NCBI RefSeq assembly: GCF_007971385.1
Contig: NZ_CP042434.1
Span: 1,736,001-1,800,000 of the forward strand
Reading direction: 5' to 3'
DNA: 64,000 nucleotides
Origin: Arachidicoccus ginsenosidivorans
Lineage (GTDB): Bacteria; Bacteroidota; Bacteroidia; Chitinophagales; Chitinophagaceae
Below are positions 47,015 through 56,800 of this stretch, piece by piece. The position numbers and the translations under genes are program-made. Every line of letters begins with the position of its first letter. The stretch's first letter is position 1. The notes under the pieces were generated by a model. The model was given only the letters and a program-made list of their open reading frames with translations, did no database searches and was not told where the DNA came from.

Positions 47015-49542
47015 TTACCAATCAACAGCGATCTTAAAATTCACTAACCTGGGTGTCAACCTATTAGGCAAGGCATACGTATCATTTTTAAAATCCTTGA
47101 GCAGCATGTAGCTGATTGTATTATCCCTGTTAATCAGGTTAAAGATTTCAAAACTGGCCCAAATATGTTGTACCCCTTTAAAAGGCGCATGCTTTTTACG
47201 AGGTTTACTGCCATCCAGTAGCAGTGCACTAAAGCCAATATCCATTCTAAGATAAGCCGGTATTTCCAGCGCATTGCGATAACGGGTACTGCCAGGGATA
47301 TTAAAAGGCAGATTAGTGCCGTAAATGGTATTTAGATAAACTTTAAAGTTTTTATCAGTAGATAAATAATCCTGGAAGAACATACCAAAAGTAATCAAGC
47401 GGTCGGTTGGCCTTCTTAGCCAACCGACCTGGTGACTAGCTGAGTCCGTAGCTACTTTGTCTACAGATGAAGCTGTTATTAATTCACCGGATTGGTTATA
47501 ATAGTTTTCATAACTAAGACCATCGATCTTTTCTTTTGTCTGCATGATCCCCAGGCTCAGCCAACTATCCGCCCCCTTCACAAATTGCGTAAATAGCCTG
47601 GTCTCCAGGCCGGCAACATACGCTTTGGCATTATTTTGACCGTAATATTGGATCCTTACATTATCAATATCATAAGGGATAACATCATATAAATGCTTAT
47701 AATAGAGTTCCGAGGTAAGTCTGGCGGGCCTGTTAAATAATCTCATCTGATAATCCAGACCCAAAACACCCTGCATGCTTTTTGCGCTTTTATCCCTTTA
47801 TTGAGCGAACCATCCATTGTCACCATTTCTCTATAAAACGCAGGCTGGGCATACATGCCTGCGGAAGCCTTAAAGACTACATCTCGTTTCCAACCACCAG
47901 GCTTGAAGGAAAAACCCGCCCTCGGAGAGATTAAAAATTCATCATTCAGATCATTGTAATTTGCCCGAACACCATATTGCAGCGTATATACACTAGTCTT
48001 GCCAAAATGAACATTATCCTGCAGATAACCACTGACCCTTTGTATATTAAACTTATCCCGACTGTTCATATAAGAACTTAAATCCAACTCCGATCCCCCT
48101 ACCGGTAGACTATAGCCCGCCGAATCACTATAATTCCATTGATTGATCTTACTGTCTATCATCTGCCTTTGAAGTGCTGCGCCCCATTGCAAATAATGCG
48201 CCCCTCCCTTCCAGCTACCCTGGTGTTGCAAGCTAAAGACATTAATATGCAGATTGTTCCTGGCATAACTTTGATTCACACCCATGCCCAGCAAATTATC
48301 CGGGTCGTCCAATATATTGCCGTTTTCGTCCCGCTCACCAAATTCATACGCACCCACAATATCTTGACTTTGCTTTTCTTTATCTTGGTAATAACTGGCC
48401 ATAACCTTTAATTCAGTATGGTCATTGGGTGTGATTACCCCGGTCAGCCCTGCAAACCCTGTACTGTAATAATCCCGCTCGCTTCCTTCAAAATCAATAT
48501 TTACACCATAGTTTGCTACATAATAAGGAGAAAAGACACTTGCTGTGAGTTTTGTCTGTTCTGGATAGAACAAGAATTTTGTTTTATTATAATCCCCCAA
48601 GAACTCCATCCTGAAGGCAGGACTGAACCGATAGACAAATAATCCCTGGAGATCCGAGGAAGAAGGAATGTAGTTGCCAGCGGTAGCCTGACTTTTTACC
48701 ACATTTCGGTTCGTCTTATTGCGTAAGCCCACCAAATAGGTAAATTTCTGATTGTCAGAGACGCCCTTCAGGCTTAAACTCTGCTCCAGTAGGCTCAGAT
48801 AGGCAGATCCCCCGTTTTTTTCAGGTTGCTGATATTGAACATCCAGGACGGAACTCAGTTTATCCCCATATTTCGCCTGGAATCCTCCGGTATAAAACCG
48901 AACATTATCCGTAAGATCGGCATTGATAAAACTCAGGCCTTCTTGTTGGCCTGAACTTACCAGAAAGGGTCGATAAATCTCAAATCCATTCACATATACC
49001 AGATTCTCATCATAATTTCCGCCTCTAACCGAGTATTGAGAGGTAAGCTCATTATTGCTTCCCACAAAAGTCTTGAGCAGTCCTTCGATCCCTCCTACAG
49101 CAGAAGGATTCACCCTGGCCTGGCTGGCATCTACAGCAATCAGCCCAGTTTCTTCTCTTTTTTTATCTGCCGTTACCCTTACATCTTCCAAACCTTTTTG
49201 TTGTTCCACCAATATGATCGTATCCAGACCAGCTGTTTTCCCCTCCCGAAAAATCACTTTTTGGAATCCAGCAAGATTCATCCCTTTAAAGACCACCCGT
49301 ACCGGCATTTTAACAGGAATCCGCAGGTGGAAAACACCATGACTATCCGTATTTGTACCCGTTGATTTATCCGCTAAGTGAACAAACACATTTTCCAGGG
49401 GTTCTTTTGATTTACTTAGAATAATCCCATCATAATCTGTAAAGGCCTTTTGAGCATATAAGCAGGTTCCATTTATAGAACCCAGCACCAAGGTGATAGA
49501 AAATATAAATAGATAAGTTAGCGGCGCTTTTGTTTTTATCAC
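47015..49542 (-). CDS. TonB-dependent receptor (non-SusC type), one apparent frameshift
   Basis: The frame from 49542 has a signal peptide (ending near CLYAQ), a carboxypeptidase-regulatory-like domain (IILSKSKEPLENVFVHLAD), and a plug (VGGIEGLLKTFVGSNNELTSQYSVRGGNYDENLVYVNGFE, seen in pieces), followed by barrel strands. It breaks at the five-T run 47779-47783. A sixth A on the coding strand gives KAQKSMQGVLGLDYQ and continues to NFKIAVDW at the C-terminus. The corrected length is 842 residues. Unlike SusC it has no SusD partner and lacks the GARGANGV plug motif. The ligand is unknown; siderophore, cofactor or peptide transport are possible. It is convergent with the deacetylase gene. Confidence 0.88.
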
Positions 49543-49814
49543 TTGAGCAGAATAATTTAGCTTAAATTAGGTAATAAATATTGGTGAATCACATTGATTC
49601 GTAGTTAATAACGCCCAGATGGACCTCAGTATTTTGCAGGGCACCTGCATATTTGAAATTCCTTGGCAATTACCAACATTTTAAGTAAATCTTGCTACTC
49701 AATTTTGTTATTTATAAAACTTAATTTACTTTAGCTGAGTCATTGCCCAAAGGGTAAAAGGGACTTGGCTTCGCAATTGTATTTTGCATCAATCGTATTG
49801 CCTTAAGATACGTT

Positions 49815-49839
49815 CCTCACTCATGAAGTGAGGTTTTTT
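49815..49839 (+). terminator. Orphan Rho-independent terminator in 49543-50030
   Basis: CCTCACT / AGTGAGG form a 7-bp stem with loop CATGA, followed by six T on the plus strand. No protein gene on the plus strand ends near it, because the flanking genes are both on the minus strand. It may end a small RNA transcribed from roughly 49700. The rest of the 488-bp gap shows nothing else recognisable. Confidence 0.7.
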
Positions 49840-50030
49840 ATGTCCTTTTGTATTCTGCATCCCACTTTTTAAATCTATTTACCTCCATCTAAATAATAGC
49901 AACTGTTCATTTTACTTAAATTCTTATCCCGGATACCCTTATCTAACATATTTACTGAACCTGATTTACCTTTTAATAATAAACATATGCTAAATAGGCT
50001 AAATAGGTTACAATAATTTCTAATATCCTA

Positions 50031-51354
50031 TTATGCATATTTTTTATAATCAAATAATCTAAGCTCTTTGGCTTTGGCAGCCGTCAGGCTGACGACGCCC
50101 AGCGTAAGGCACCCGCCAACAATAATTGCCCTGATCGTTCCCAGCCAGTGAGCCATAACACCACTTTCAAAATCGCCCAATTCATTGGAAGAGCTGACGA
50201 ACATCGTATTGACCGCCGCAACTCGGCCCCGCATTTCATCTGGGGTTACCAATTGCAAAATTGTCCCTCGAACGACCACACTGACTGCATCAAACATCCC
50301 TGAGGCCACTAGGGCAATGGATGCCAGGTAGATATCCCTGGAGAGTCCAAAACAATAATAGACAGGCCGAATCCTGCACAACACCAAAGTAATTTTTTGC
50401 CTGGTTTGGTATTTAGGGGCAGATAAGCCAGTAAAATGAGTGTCAGGATGGAGCCAATACCCGGTGCAGCCCTTAAAAAACCATATTCTGTTTCTGTCAT
50501 CCGGTGAATTTCTACAAAGGCCGGTAGCAAAGCCACCGCGCCTCCAAACAACACCGTAAACATATCCAACGCCTGGGCGCCCAAAAGTGCCGGCGTTTTC
50601 AAAATAAACTTTACGCCTAGAGACAAGCTTTGTAATATAGGCTCTTTCGCTTTTTTTAGGATTGGTTTGGCTTTTATTATACAAACAGGAATCAATAACA
50701 GGGCTTCTACCAGAAAAATCAGAAACATGGAACCCGTTACTCCTGGTATTGCTGTTACACTGCCGGATGCACGAACCATATCTATGGGACTTCCCGATAA
50801 TATACCCATTACTGCGTTAATTGCCCCAAATGACAGCGGCCCGACCACTGAACCAATCTTGAAAGCCATTGAACTCCAGCTGGTGGCATTGGGGTAATGC
50901 TCTCTTGGGGTTAACTGTCCGAGCAGCGCAAAGGCAGAAGGACTGATAAACGCCCTAAGTACGCCTCCAAAAAAATCAGTGCGAAGATAAAATTCAGTGT
51001 CCAGTCCAGGCCTAAATGCTGTAAGGAAAAAGCAGTCGATAGATAGAATAATCCACCACCTAAACAGATATAGCCTATCAAACATATCAGCAGCATTTTT
51101 CTTTTCTCATGCAGATCTACAAAATGGCCAGAGAACATAGAAAATACAATAGCAGGAATGACCTCCGCCAGACCGATTAGTCCCATTTTAAGGTTACTGC
51201 CTGTTAAATGGTAGACCCAATAGTATATAGCTGTGGACTGTAAATTAAGTGCAAAATAAATCCCAAACCGAAAGAGCAGAAAACAAATAAATTCTTTGTT
51301 TTTTAGCACTGGGTTTTTCTCATAAAATCCGCCGGAGCCCATGTTTTTTGCCAT
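50031..51354 (-). CDS. MFS transporter (EntS/MFS_3-like exporter), two apparent frameshifts
   Basis: Three reverse frames join into a 441-residue membrane protein. The first, from 51354 (MAKNMGSGGFYEKNP), runs through FLLFRFGIYFALNLQ and the FSGHFVDLHEKRK loop to the seven-A run 50969-50975. An extra T on the coding strand gives LIFFGGVLRAFISPSAFALL. The middle part runs to the four-A run 50349-50352, where an extra T gives IIVFGLSRDIYLA. The end contains RGTILQLVTPDEMRGRVAAVN and SSNELGDFESG, diagnostic for this exporter subfamily. About 11-12 helices result. The substrate is unknown; relatives export siderophores or drugs. It starts 22 bp downstream of the deoxynucleoside kinase gene in the same direction. 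Confidence 0.86.
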
Positions 51355-51376
51355 ATATTACGTATTGCGAGTGAAA

Positions 51377-52005
51377 TTAAGGAAGATTAAGCCGATGTAC
51401 GCCCTCAGAATAATCCTTATCCAAGGCATCTAAAATCACTTGTAAATGCCTTGCATCTTCTAAAAAATCGGCATTAGAGGCATCCACCATCAAAGTTATG
51501 CCCTTTCTTTGCTGAATATAACTCAGATAAGACTGCTGTATAGATTGCAGATAACTATCCGGTATTGCCTGTTCATAGGACCGGTTTCTTTTTTGAATAT
51601 TTTGCTGCAGCTTTGCTACTGGCGCCTGCAAGTAGATCAGAATATCAGGAAAGACCAATTGTTGGTGAATAATATCAAAAAGCCTTTTATAGAGCTGATA
51701 TTCCTGATCAGCCAGTGTAACTTTCGCAAACAACAGGCATTTGATAAACAGATAATCTGAGACAGTTGTCTGATGGAACATATCCGGTTCCAGCATGGCA
51801 CTTAGCTGCTTGAAACGTTCAGCCATAAAAACAGTTCTAAAGGAAATCCATACCTGTCAGGATCAGCATAGAATTTAGGCAAAAAGGGATTATCTGAAAA
51901 TTCCTCCAGAACCAGACGCGCATTTAATTGTTTGGCTAGTAGCGTGGATAAGGTGGTTTTCCCGGCACCTATATTGCCTTCTATCGTGATTAATCTATAC
52001 TTCAT
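51377..52005 (-). CDS. Deoxynucleoside kinase family protein, one apparent frameshift
   Basis: From 52005 the N-terminus carries the P-loop GNIGAGKTT at residues 10-18, LEEFSDNPFLPKFYADP and YGFPLELF. It breaks at the five-A run 51827-51831. A sixth T on the coding strand gives ELFFMAERFKQLSAML and continues through FHQTTVSDYLFIKCLLFAKVTL, LIYLQAPVAKLQQNIQKRNR (lid region) and a short C-terminus. The corrected length of 209 residues fits Bacteroidetes deoxyadenosine/deoxyguanosine-type kinases, which phosphorylate deoxynucleosides in the cytoplasm for salvage. The substrate is not resolved. It is the first gene of a two-gene operon with the MFS exporter. Confidence 0.9.
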
Positions 52006-52141
52006 GGATCAGTAGGCAAAAGTAAATGTTTATCAGGAAATTGTCGGCAATTGTTGTAAAGTGAACAAGTAGCCGTTTCTTAAAAAAGACAAAAATGTCT
52101 TTTTATTTTTTCTAAAACACGCAGGAAGCATATTATTTTGG

Positions 52142-52149
52142 TAATTTTG
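52142..52149 (+). promoter_or_regulatory. -7 element (TAATTTTG) of the DUF983 gene
   Basis: TAATTTTG matches TAnnTTTG and lies 22 bp upstream of the DUF983 start codon, predicting a leader of about 16 bases. Confidence 0.5.
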
Positions 52150-52171
52150 CAAAATAAAATCTAAAAGTACT

Positions 52172-52660
52172 ATGGAAGCGGATCATCAACAACCAAACGA
52201 AGAAGAAAAAGCGCCCAATTACTTCGTCAGTGCAATACAGTGTAAATGCCCAAGATGCCGCCGAGGTGATCTTTTCGTGACTAAAAACCATTATGCCCTG
52301 AAAAACAGTAAATTCATGCGCATGAATGAAAAGTGCCCGGTATGTGGCCAGGCAACGGAATTAGAAGTAGGATTTTATTATGGCACCAGCTATGTAGCCT
52401 ATGCTTTAACGGTAGCCTTTTCCGTAGCTACCTTTATAGCCTGGAAGGTATTTTTCGGAATTTCCTTTGATATTAATGATAATAATATATTTTGGTGGTT
52501 TGGTGTCAATGCCGTCTTATTGATCCTTTTTCAACCCTTCTTTATGCGCACAGCAAGAAGTTTCTGGTTAAGTTTCTATGTCAAATACAATAAAAACTGG
52601 CGTACGGAAAAACCTGAAGAATATGAGCGGTTAAATAAAGATTTCTCCAATGGCTGGTAA
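52172..52660 (+). CDS. DUF983 domain membrane protein with zinc-ribbon-like motif
   Basis: The 162-residue protein has an N-terminal cytoplasmic segment with two paired cysteine motifs, CKCPRCRRGDLF (about residues 24-35) and KCPVCG (about 53-58), which look like a zinc ribbon. Two membrane helices follow (about 70-95 and 108-125: VAYALTVAFSVATFIAW and FGVNAVLLILFQPFF). The C-terminus is short and charged. This is the DUF983 family layout. No function is established. It is a single gene with its own promoter element and a downstream terminator. Confidence 0.88.
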   Translation: MEADHQQPNEEEKAPNYFVSAIQCKCPRCRRGDLFVTKNHYALKNSKFMRMNEKCPVCGQATELEVGFYYGTSYVAYALTVAFSVATFIAWKVFFGISFDINDNNIFWWFGVNAVLLILFQPFFMRTARSFWLSFYVKYNKNWRTEKPEEYERLNKDFSNGW

Positions 52661-52783
52661 GCTCAGGGCTGAGGCTGTAAAAATAAGTGGCCAGTTATCC
52701 ACTTAGGTGATTTAGGGTAGAAAATATTGTTATTTTTACCCATATGTATTGTTCTGTTTATGTATTTTATATTTCATTGCTGT

Positions 52784-52819
52784 AAAAAAGCGAATGCGAG
52801 GTACCGCATTCGCTTTTTT
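52784..52819 (+). terminator. Rho-independent terminator downstream of DUF983
   Basis: A perfect 15-bp stem (AAAAAAGCGAATGCG / CGCATTCGCTTTTTT) with loop AGGTAC ends in six T that are part of the right arm. It can work on both strands. The rest of 52661-53092 shows no gene. Confidence 0.92.
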
Positions 52820-53092
52820 ATGTGGTATAATTTTACACGCCCATGAGCGTGCCAATCAACATTACTATTACAATTAATATTTTTACTTGATTAGTTGCTT
52901 TTTTTGCGCAGAATATTCGGTGTTGGCAAAAGTGTAATCTATATCGAAGCCCAAATTTTTAAATGGGTAAAAATTTACGACGCTAACTATCTTGTTAACA
53001 AGAAAATTTTTATTAACTTCGTAATAGCTATAAATAAATGATTTACAGTAATACAATTACCCTTATTTGTTAATCAACATTCAACCAAGACC

Positions 53093-54808
53093 ATGAAACT
53101 AAAAAACGGACTACTGCTGCTGATGTTATTTTTGTTTTTTATGCATGTCTCAATAAGGATGTTAGCTACTTAAAAAATGATCCATCTGAAAGAATTTCAG
53201 CAAAACAGTGGTTTAAAAAAAACGGCGGAAAATACAAGGATGGCGCAATGCTTATTCAGGGGGCCCAAAGGAGTTTTTATGGTTAAGTTGGATTGGTCAA
53301 AAGCTGAAAATGTGTCCTGGCATAATAAATCATTTCTAGATGTACCCTATTACTTAGATAATGGACAAAGGTATGTTCCAGGAGCGGATGGGAATGGGAC
53401 CGCATCATTTAATTTGGTCATTCATTTGTATAAGAATGGAGATTACCGTGCTGCCATTAGAACAACCAGTTATGACGGCCTTTCTTACGAAACCAGTACC
53501 AAAGTTGTCCAATTCTACGAAATGCTAGATGGCAGGCCAATGAATATATGGTATAAGGATGCAAGAAGGCAGAAAATCGTTAGTGCCACACAAATTAATA
53601 TCTCCAAGGAGGAATATCAATTAATAAAGCGAAAAATGAGTCATAGACTCCTCTCTTCAAAAGTACCAGGTAATTCTAGAACAAATTCATTCGCAGGATC
53701 AGTTGATGCTAATATGAATATACAGTCTGAAGCAGGTAGTGGGAGTAACACATATGATTCAGCCAATTGTACTATTACAGAAACAACGACCTATTACGAT
53801 TGTTCTGGAAACGGAAATCCGGGCTCGGCAGGTGAAGGTGAATACGCTGATCCGGTCGTCGTAGCTGTTTGTCCATTTGTAACACATACAATTGTCTGTG
53901 TGGGTGAAACGCCAGGTAACACAGGTGGTGGTGGTGGACCAAGCACTGGTGGTTCAGGAACAAGCGGAGGATCGAATGGTGATAACAATGAAAGTCCTGA
54001 TGATTGCAATGATGAAGCGCCACCACCGCCGCCACCACCGCCGTCAGTAAATCCAGACGGCACGACGGCACCGCCATATGAGTCGCCGACCCCATGTGAG
54101 TTATTTCTACCAGAGGAACCTCCCAAACCTGATCCATGTGCAACCGCAAAAGCACAAATTGCAGAAAAGCGAACAAAATTAAAAGCATTTATTGATGGCC
54201 TAAAAGCAGTTAAAGAAGCAGCAGCAATTGACGGAAAAGAGCACAGCATTGCTATTAATCAAAATACAGATGGAACGATTACGGTAACACCAGTTAGCCA
54301 AGGGGCAGATTTCTCCGTAAACTCAAATTTGGGTAGCAAATCAATCGCTAACCTTCATAATCATCCGAATACATCACCACCATCTGCAGGTGATGTATAT
54401 TCCTTCATTCAAAACAATAGTATGCTTCCAAATTATACAACCAAATTTGTGGTCACCCAAGACGGATCAATATACGCCTTGATAATCACCAATCAATTAG
54501 CAGCTCAAGACTTTTCAGCCAAATATCCTAAATCCATATTACCAGGATCACCCCCTGAATTTACTGAAGTTGAAATTGACGGGGTCCGTCTGTTTGATGA
54601 ATATCAATTTAGTCGCGAATTTTTTAGAGGAGAAGATTTCACAAACACTGAAGCAAATGAAGGAGCTCTCGCCTATATTCTGGATTCTTTTAATGCAGGT
54701 ATAGCCCTATTAAAGATGAACGATGATGGCTCTTTCTCAAAAATTAATACAAAAAAGACAGGTGGTGAAGGACCTAATTCCACTTTTGTTAAAAATAAAT
54801 GTCAATAA
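53093..54808 (+). CDS. Secreted modular lipoprotein with Gly/Pro-rich linker and JAMM-like C-terminal domain (toxin-like), apparent frameshifts
   Basis: The ATG at 53093 begins a lipoprotein signal. An extra T in the six-T run 53135-53140 gives LFFYACLNKD (lipid on Cys-19) and leads into ERISAKQWFKKNGGKYKDG. A second break near 53259-53286 is solved either by one extra base, or by one missing G (five-G run 53259-53263) and one missing T (five-T run 53274-53278); the latter gives QGGPKEFFMVKLDWSKA. The product has about 572 residues. A beta-rich N-terminal domain runs to about 180, then come a Gly/Ser-rich stretch (GGGGGPSTGG), a Pro-run and a C-terminal domain. The last carries a candidate JAMM metal site: Glu in GKEHSIAI and LHNHPNTSPPSAGD (HxHP...SxxD). 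The C-terminus ends VKNKCQ. A conserved secretion module with a linker and a peptidase-like tip resembles polymorphic toxins. Function is not proven. Confidence 0.7.
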
Positions 54809-54823
54809 TATAAAATAAATCAA

Positions 54824-55243
54824 ATGAAAAACTCAATTCAAGCATTAACTGTTTTATTGATTCTATTAGTTTCATGTACAGGACGGGCACAAATGGTTAA
54901 GTCTGTAGACGAAATTGATAAACTGGACAGCAATAAATCCTACTTTATTGGCAAAAGTATCAAGCATTTGCTAAGCGAAATAAAGCCTGAAATAAAAATG
55001 GCAAAGTTTGTTCCAGGAACACCAGGCATTAATAGAAGCTCAATTACACTTTTTTTCATTCCAGTTAACAAATATAAACAGTATGCAAAAGACCATAAAC
55101 ATGAACCGTCCTACTTTAGGGTCACGGTCAAAGAGAATGATTTTGAGTATAATTGGAAAGGGCTGGAATGGACACCAGAAATGGAGAAAAAATTCGGCTG
55201 CTATATTGTACAAGGCATATTCGTCGCTAAGGGTAGAAAATAA
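54824..55243 (+). CDS. Small lipoprotein, array copy 1 (candidate immunity protein)
   Basis: The 139-residue protein has a lipoprotein signal ending LLVSC (Cys-18), then TGRAQMVKSVDEIDKL, KSYFIGKSIKHLLSEIKPEI, SSITLFFIPVNKYKQY, FRVTVKENDFEYNWKGLEW and a C-terminus in VAKGRK. It matches no family I recognise; the pattern suggests a small alpha/beta fold. It starts 15 bp after the large gene stops, so the two are co-transcribed and probably translationally linked. Position, size, envelope location and tandem duplication suggest an immunity or partner protein of the upstream secreted protein. That role is inferred. Confidence 0.8.
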   Translation: MKNSIQALTVLLILLVSCTGRAQMVKSVDEIDKLDSNKSYFIGKSIKHLLSEIKPEIKMAKFVPGTPGINRSSITLFFIPVNKYKQYAKDHKHEPSYFRVTVKENDFEYNWKGLEWTPEMEKKFGCYIVQGIFVAKGRK

Positions 55244-55516
55244 GCAATCAAGATAATAGGATCTTAAAGCAAATTAACCTTTATGGGAAATTTTCCGTTT
55301 TGGCTAAAACATTATAAACTATTTACTTGTCGACATAGCAAATTCAACTACACTGAGAGATGAAGAATATAAGTCAAAAGTCGAATTAAGTTATGGTTGC
55401 ACCCAATGAACGACGATGACACTTTCTCAAAAATTAAAATTAATACAAAAAAGACAGGAAGGAAGGACATAATTCAACTTTTGTTAAAAACAAATGCCGC
55501 CAATAAAATAAATCAA

Positions 55517-55935
55517 ATGAAAAGTTCAATTCAAACATTAACCATTTTATTGATTCTATTAGTTTCATGCACAGGACGGGCACAAATGGTTAAGTCATTA
55601 GATGAAATTGATAAACTGGACAGCAATAAATCCTACTTTATTGGTAAAAGTATTAAGTATTTGCTAAGCGAAATTAACCCTGAGATAAAGATGGCTAAGT
55701 TTGTGCCAGGAACACCAGGCATTTCTACAAGTTCAATTACACTTTTTTTATACCAGTTAACAAATATAAACAGTATGCAAAAGAACATAAACAAGAACCA
55801 TCTTATATTAGAGTCATAGTCAAAGAGAATGATTTTGAGTTTAATTGGAATGGATTAGAATGGACACCGGAGATGGCGAAAAAATATGGCAGTTATATCG
55901 TACACGGCGTAAGAGTCTTTAAGGGAGAAAAATAA
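55517..55935 (+). CDS. Small lipoprotein, array copy 2 (one apparent frameshift)
   Basis: This starts at the ATG at 55517 (MKSSIQTLT). The longer in-frame reading from 55397 includes the decayed tail of the large gene and is not a real N-terminus. The signal ends LLVSC. The frame breaks in the seven-T run 55743-55749. An eighth T restores LFFIPVNKYKQYAKEHKQ and runs to VFKGEK at 55935, giving exactly 139 residues like both sister copies. That agreement is good evidence that the break is not biological. It differs from copy 1 mainly in the C-terminal third (FEFNWNGLEW, MAKKYGSYIVHGVR). Confidence 0.78.
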
Positions 55936-56205
55936 GCAATCAAGAATATAGGATCTTAATGTAATTTAATCTTTATGGGAAATTGCCCGTTTTGGCTAAA
56001 ACATTATAAACTATCTACTTGTCGACATGGCAAATTCAACTACACCGGGAGATGATTAATATAAATCAAAAGTCGAATTAAGTTATGGTTGCACCCGATG
56101 AACGACGATGGCACTTTCTCAAAAATTATAATTAATATAAAAAAGACAGGAAGGAAGGACTTAATTCAACTTTTGTTAAAAACAAATGCCAGTAAAATAA
56201 ATCAA

Positions 56206-56625
56206 ATGAAAAGTTCAATTCAAGCTTTAACCATTTTATTGACTCTATTAGTTTCATGTACAGGACGGGCACAAATGGTTAAGTCTGTAGACGAAATTGA
56301 TAAACTGGACAGCAATAAATCTTACTTTATTGGTAAAAGTATCAAGCATTTGCTAAGCGAAATTAAGCCTGAGATAAAGATGGCTAAGTTTGTGCCAAAG
56401 GGTTCGGCTTCTAATAGAAGCACAATTACATTTTTTTTCATTCAAGTTGATAAATTTAAACAGTATGAAAAAACCCATAAACAACCACCATCCTATATTA
56501 GAGTCACAATCAAAGAGGAGGAGTTTGAATTTAATTGGAATGGATTAGAATGGACACCGGAAATGGCGAGAAAATACGGCAGCTATATTGTACATGGCAT
56601 AAGAGTCTTTAAGGGTGAAAAATAA
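56206..56625 (+). CDS. Small lipoprotein, array copy 3
   Basis: This starts at the ATG at 56206. The in-frame reading from 56089 again covers a decayed tail of the large gene. It is intact at 139 residues with signal LLVSC. The first 60 mature residues are nearly identical to copies 1 and 2. Divergence begins at KFVPKGSASNRSTITFFF and continues through KEEEFEFNWNGLEW. Variation concentrated in the second half, with a constant first half, is what one would expect if the second half contacts variable partners. It carries no neighbouring large gene of its own. Confidence 0.8.
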   Translation: MKSSIQALTILLTLLVSCTGRAQMVKSVDEIDKLDSNKSYFIGKSIKHLLSEIKPEIKMAKFVPKGSASNRSTITFFFIQVDKFKQYEKTHKQPPSYIRVTIKEEEFEFNWNGLEWTPEMARKYGSYIVHGIRVFKGEK

Positions 56626-56800
56626 GCAATCAAGATTAAAGGATCTTAATGCAATTTAATCTTTATGGAAAATTTTCCTTTTTAAATTAAACAATATAAA
56701 CAAATTATTTGTCGACCCAATAAATTCAATTACTATGGTAGATGATAATTATTACCCAAAAGTTGAATTCATTCATGGATGCCCCAGGCACTTAACGACC

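Larger units (their letters stand above)
54716..56800 (+). repeat. Tandem array of about 690-bp units, three full and one truncated
   Basis: Aligned on the ATGAACGA-type start of the duplicated tail, units begin at 54716, 55406 and 56098 (spacings of 690 and 692 bp). A fourth, degenerate start lies near 56793. Each unit holds about 90 bp copied from the 3' end of the JAMM-like gene, a small lipoprotein gene, and about 150 bp of conserved non-coding or decayed sequence around a GTCGAC. In unit 1 the tail is the live end of the large gene. In units 2 and 3 it is frame-disrupted and has no upstream gene body. Confidence 0.9.

Noticed and set aside
53775-54249. Open reading frames on the minus strand inside the toxin-like gene
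   Set aside because: They are shadows of the Gly/Pro-rich repeat-like coding sequence; no family motifs, no start context, and Gly/Ser or His/Leu-biased composition.
55397-55516. N-terminal extension of lipoprotein copy 2 (start at 55397), and likewise 56089-56205 for copy 3
   Set aside because: The extension is a frame-disrupted copy of the large gene's tail; the ATG directly before the lipoprotein signal is conserved in all three copies.
54716-56800. CRISPR-like or VNTR array
   Set aside because: The units are about 690 bp, contain genes and lack short direct repeats with spacers.
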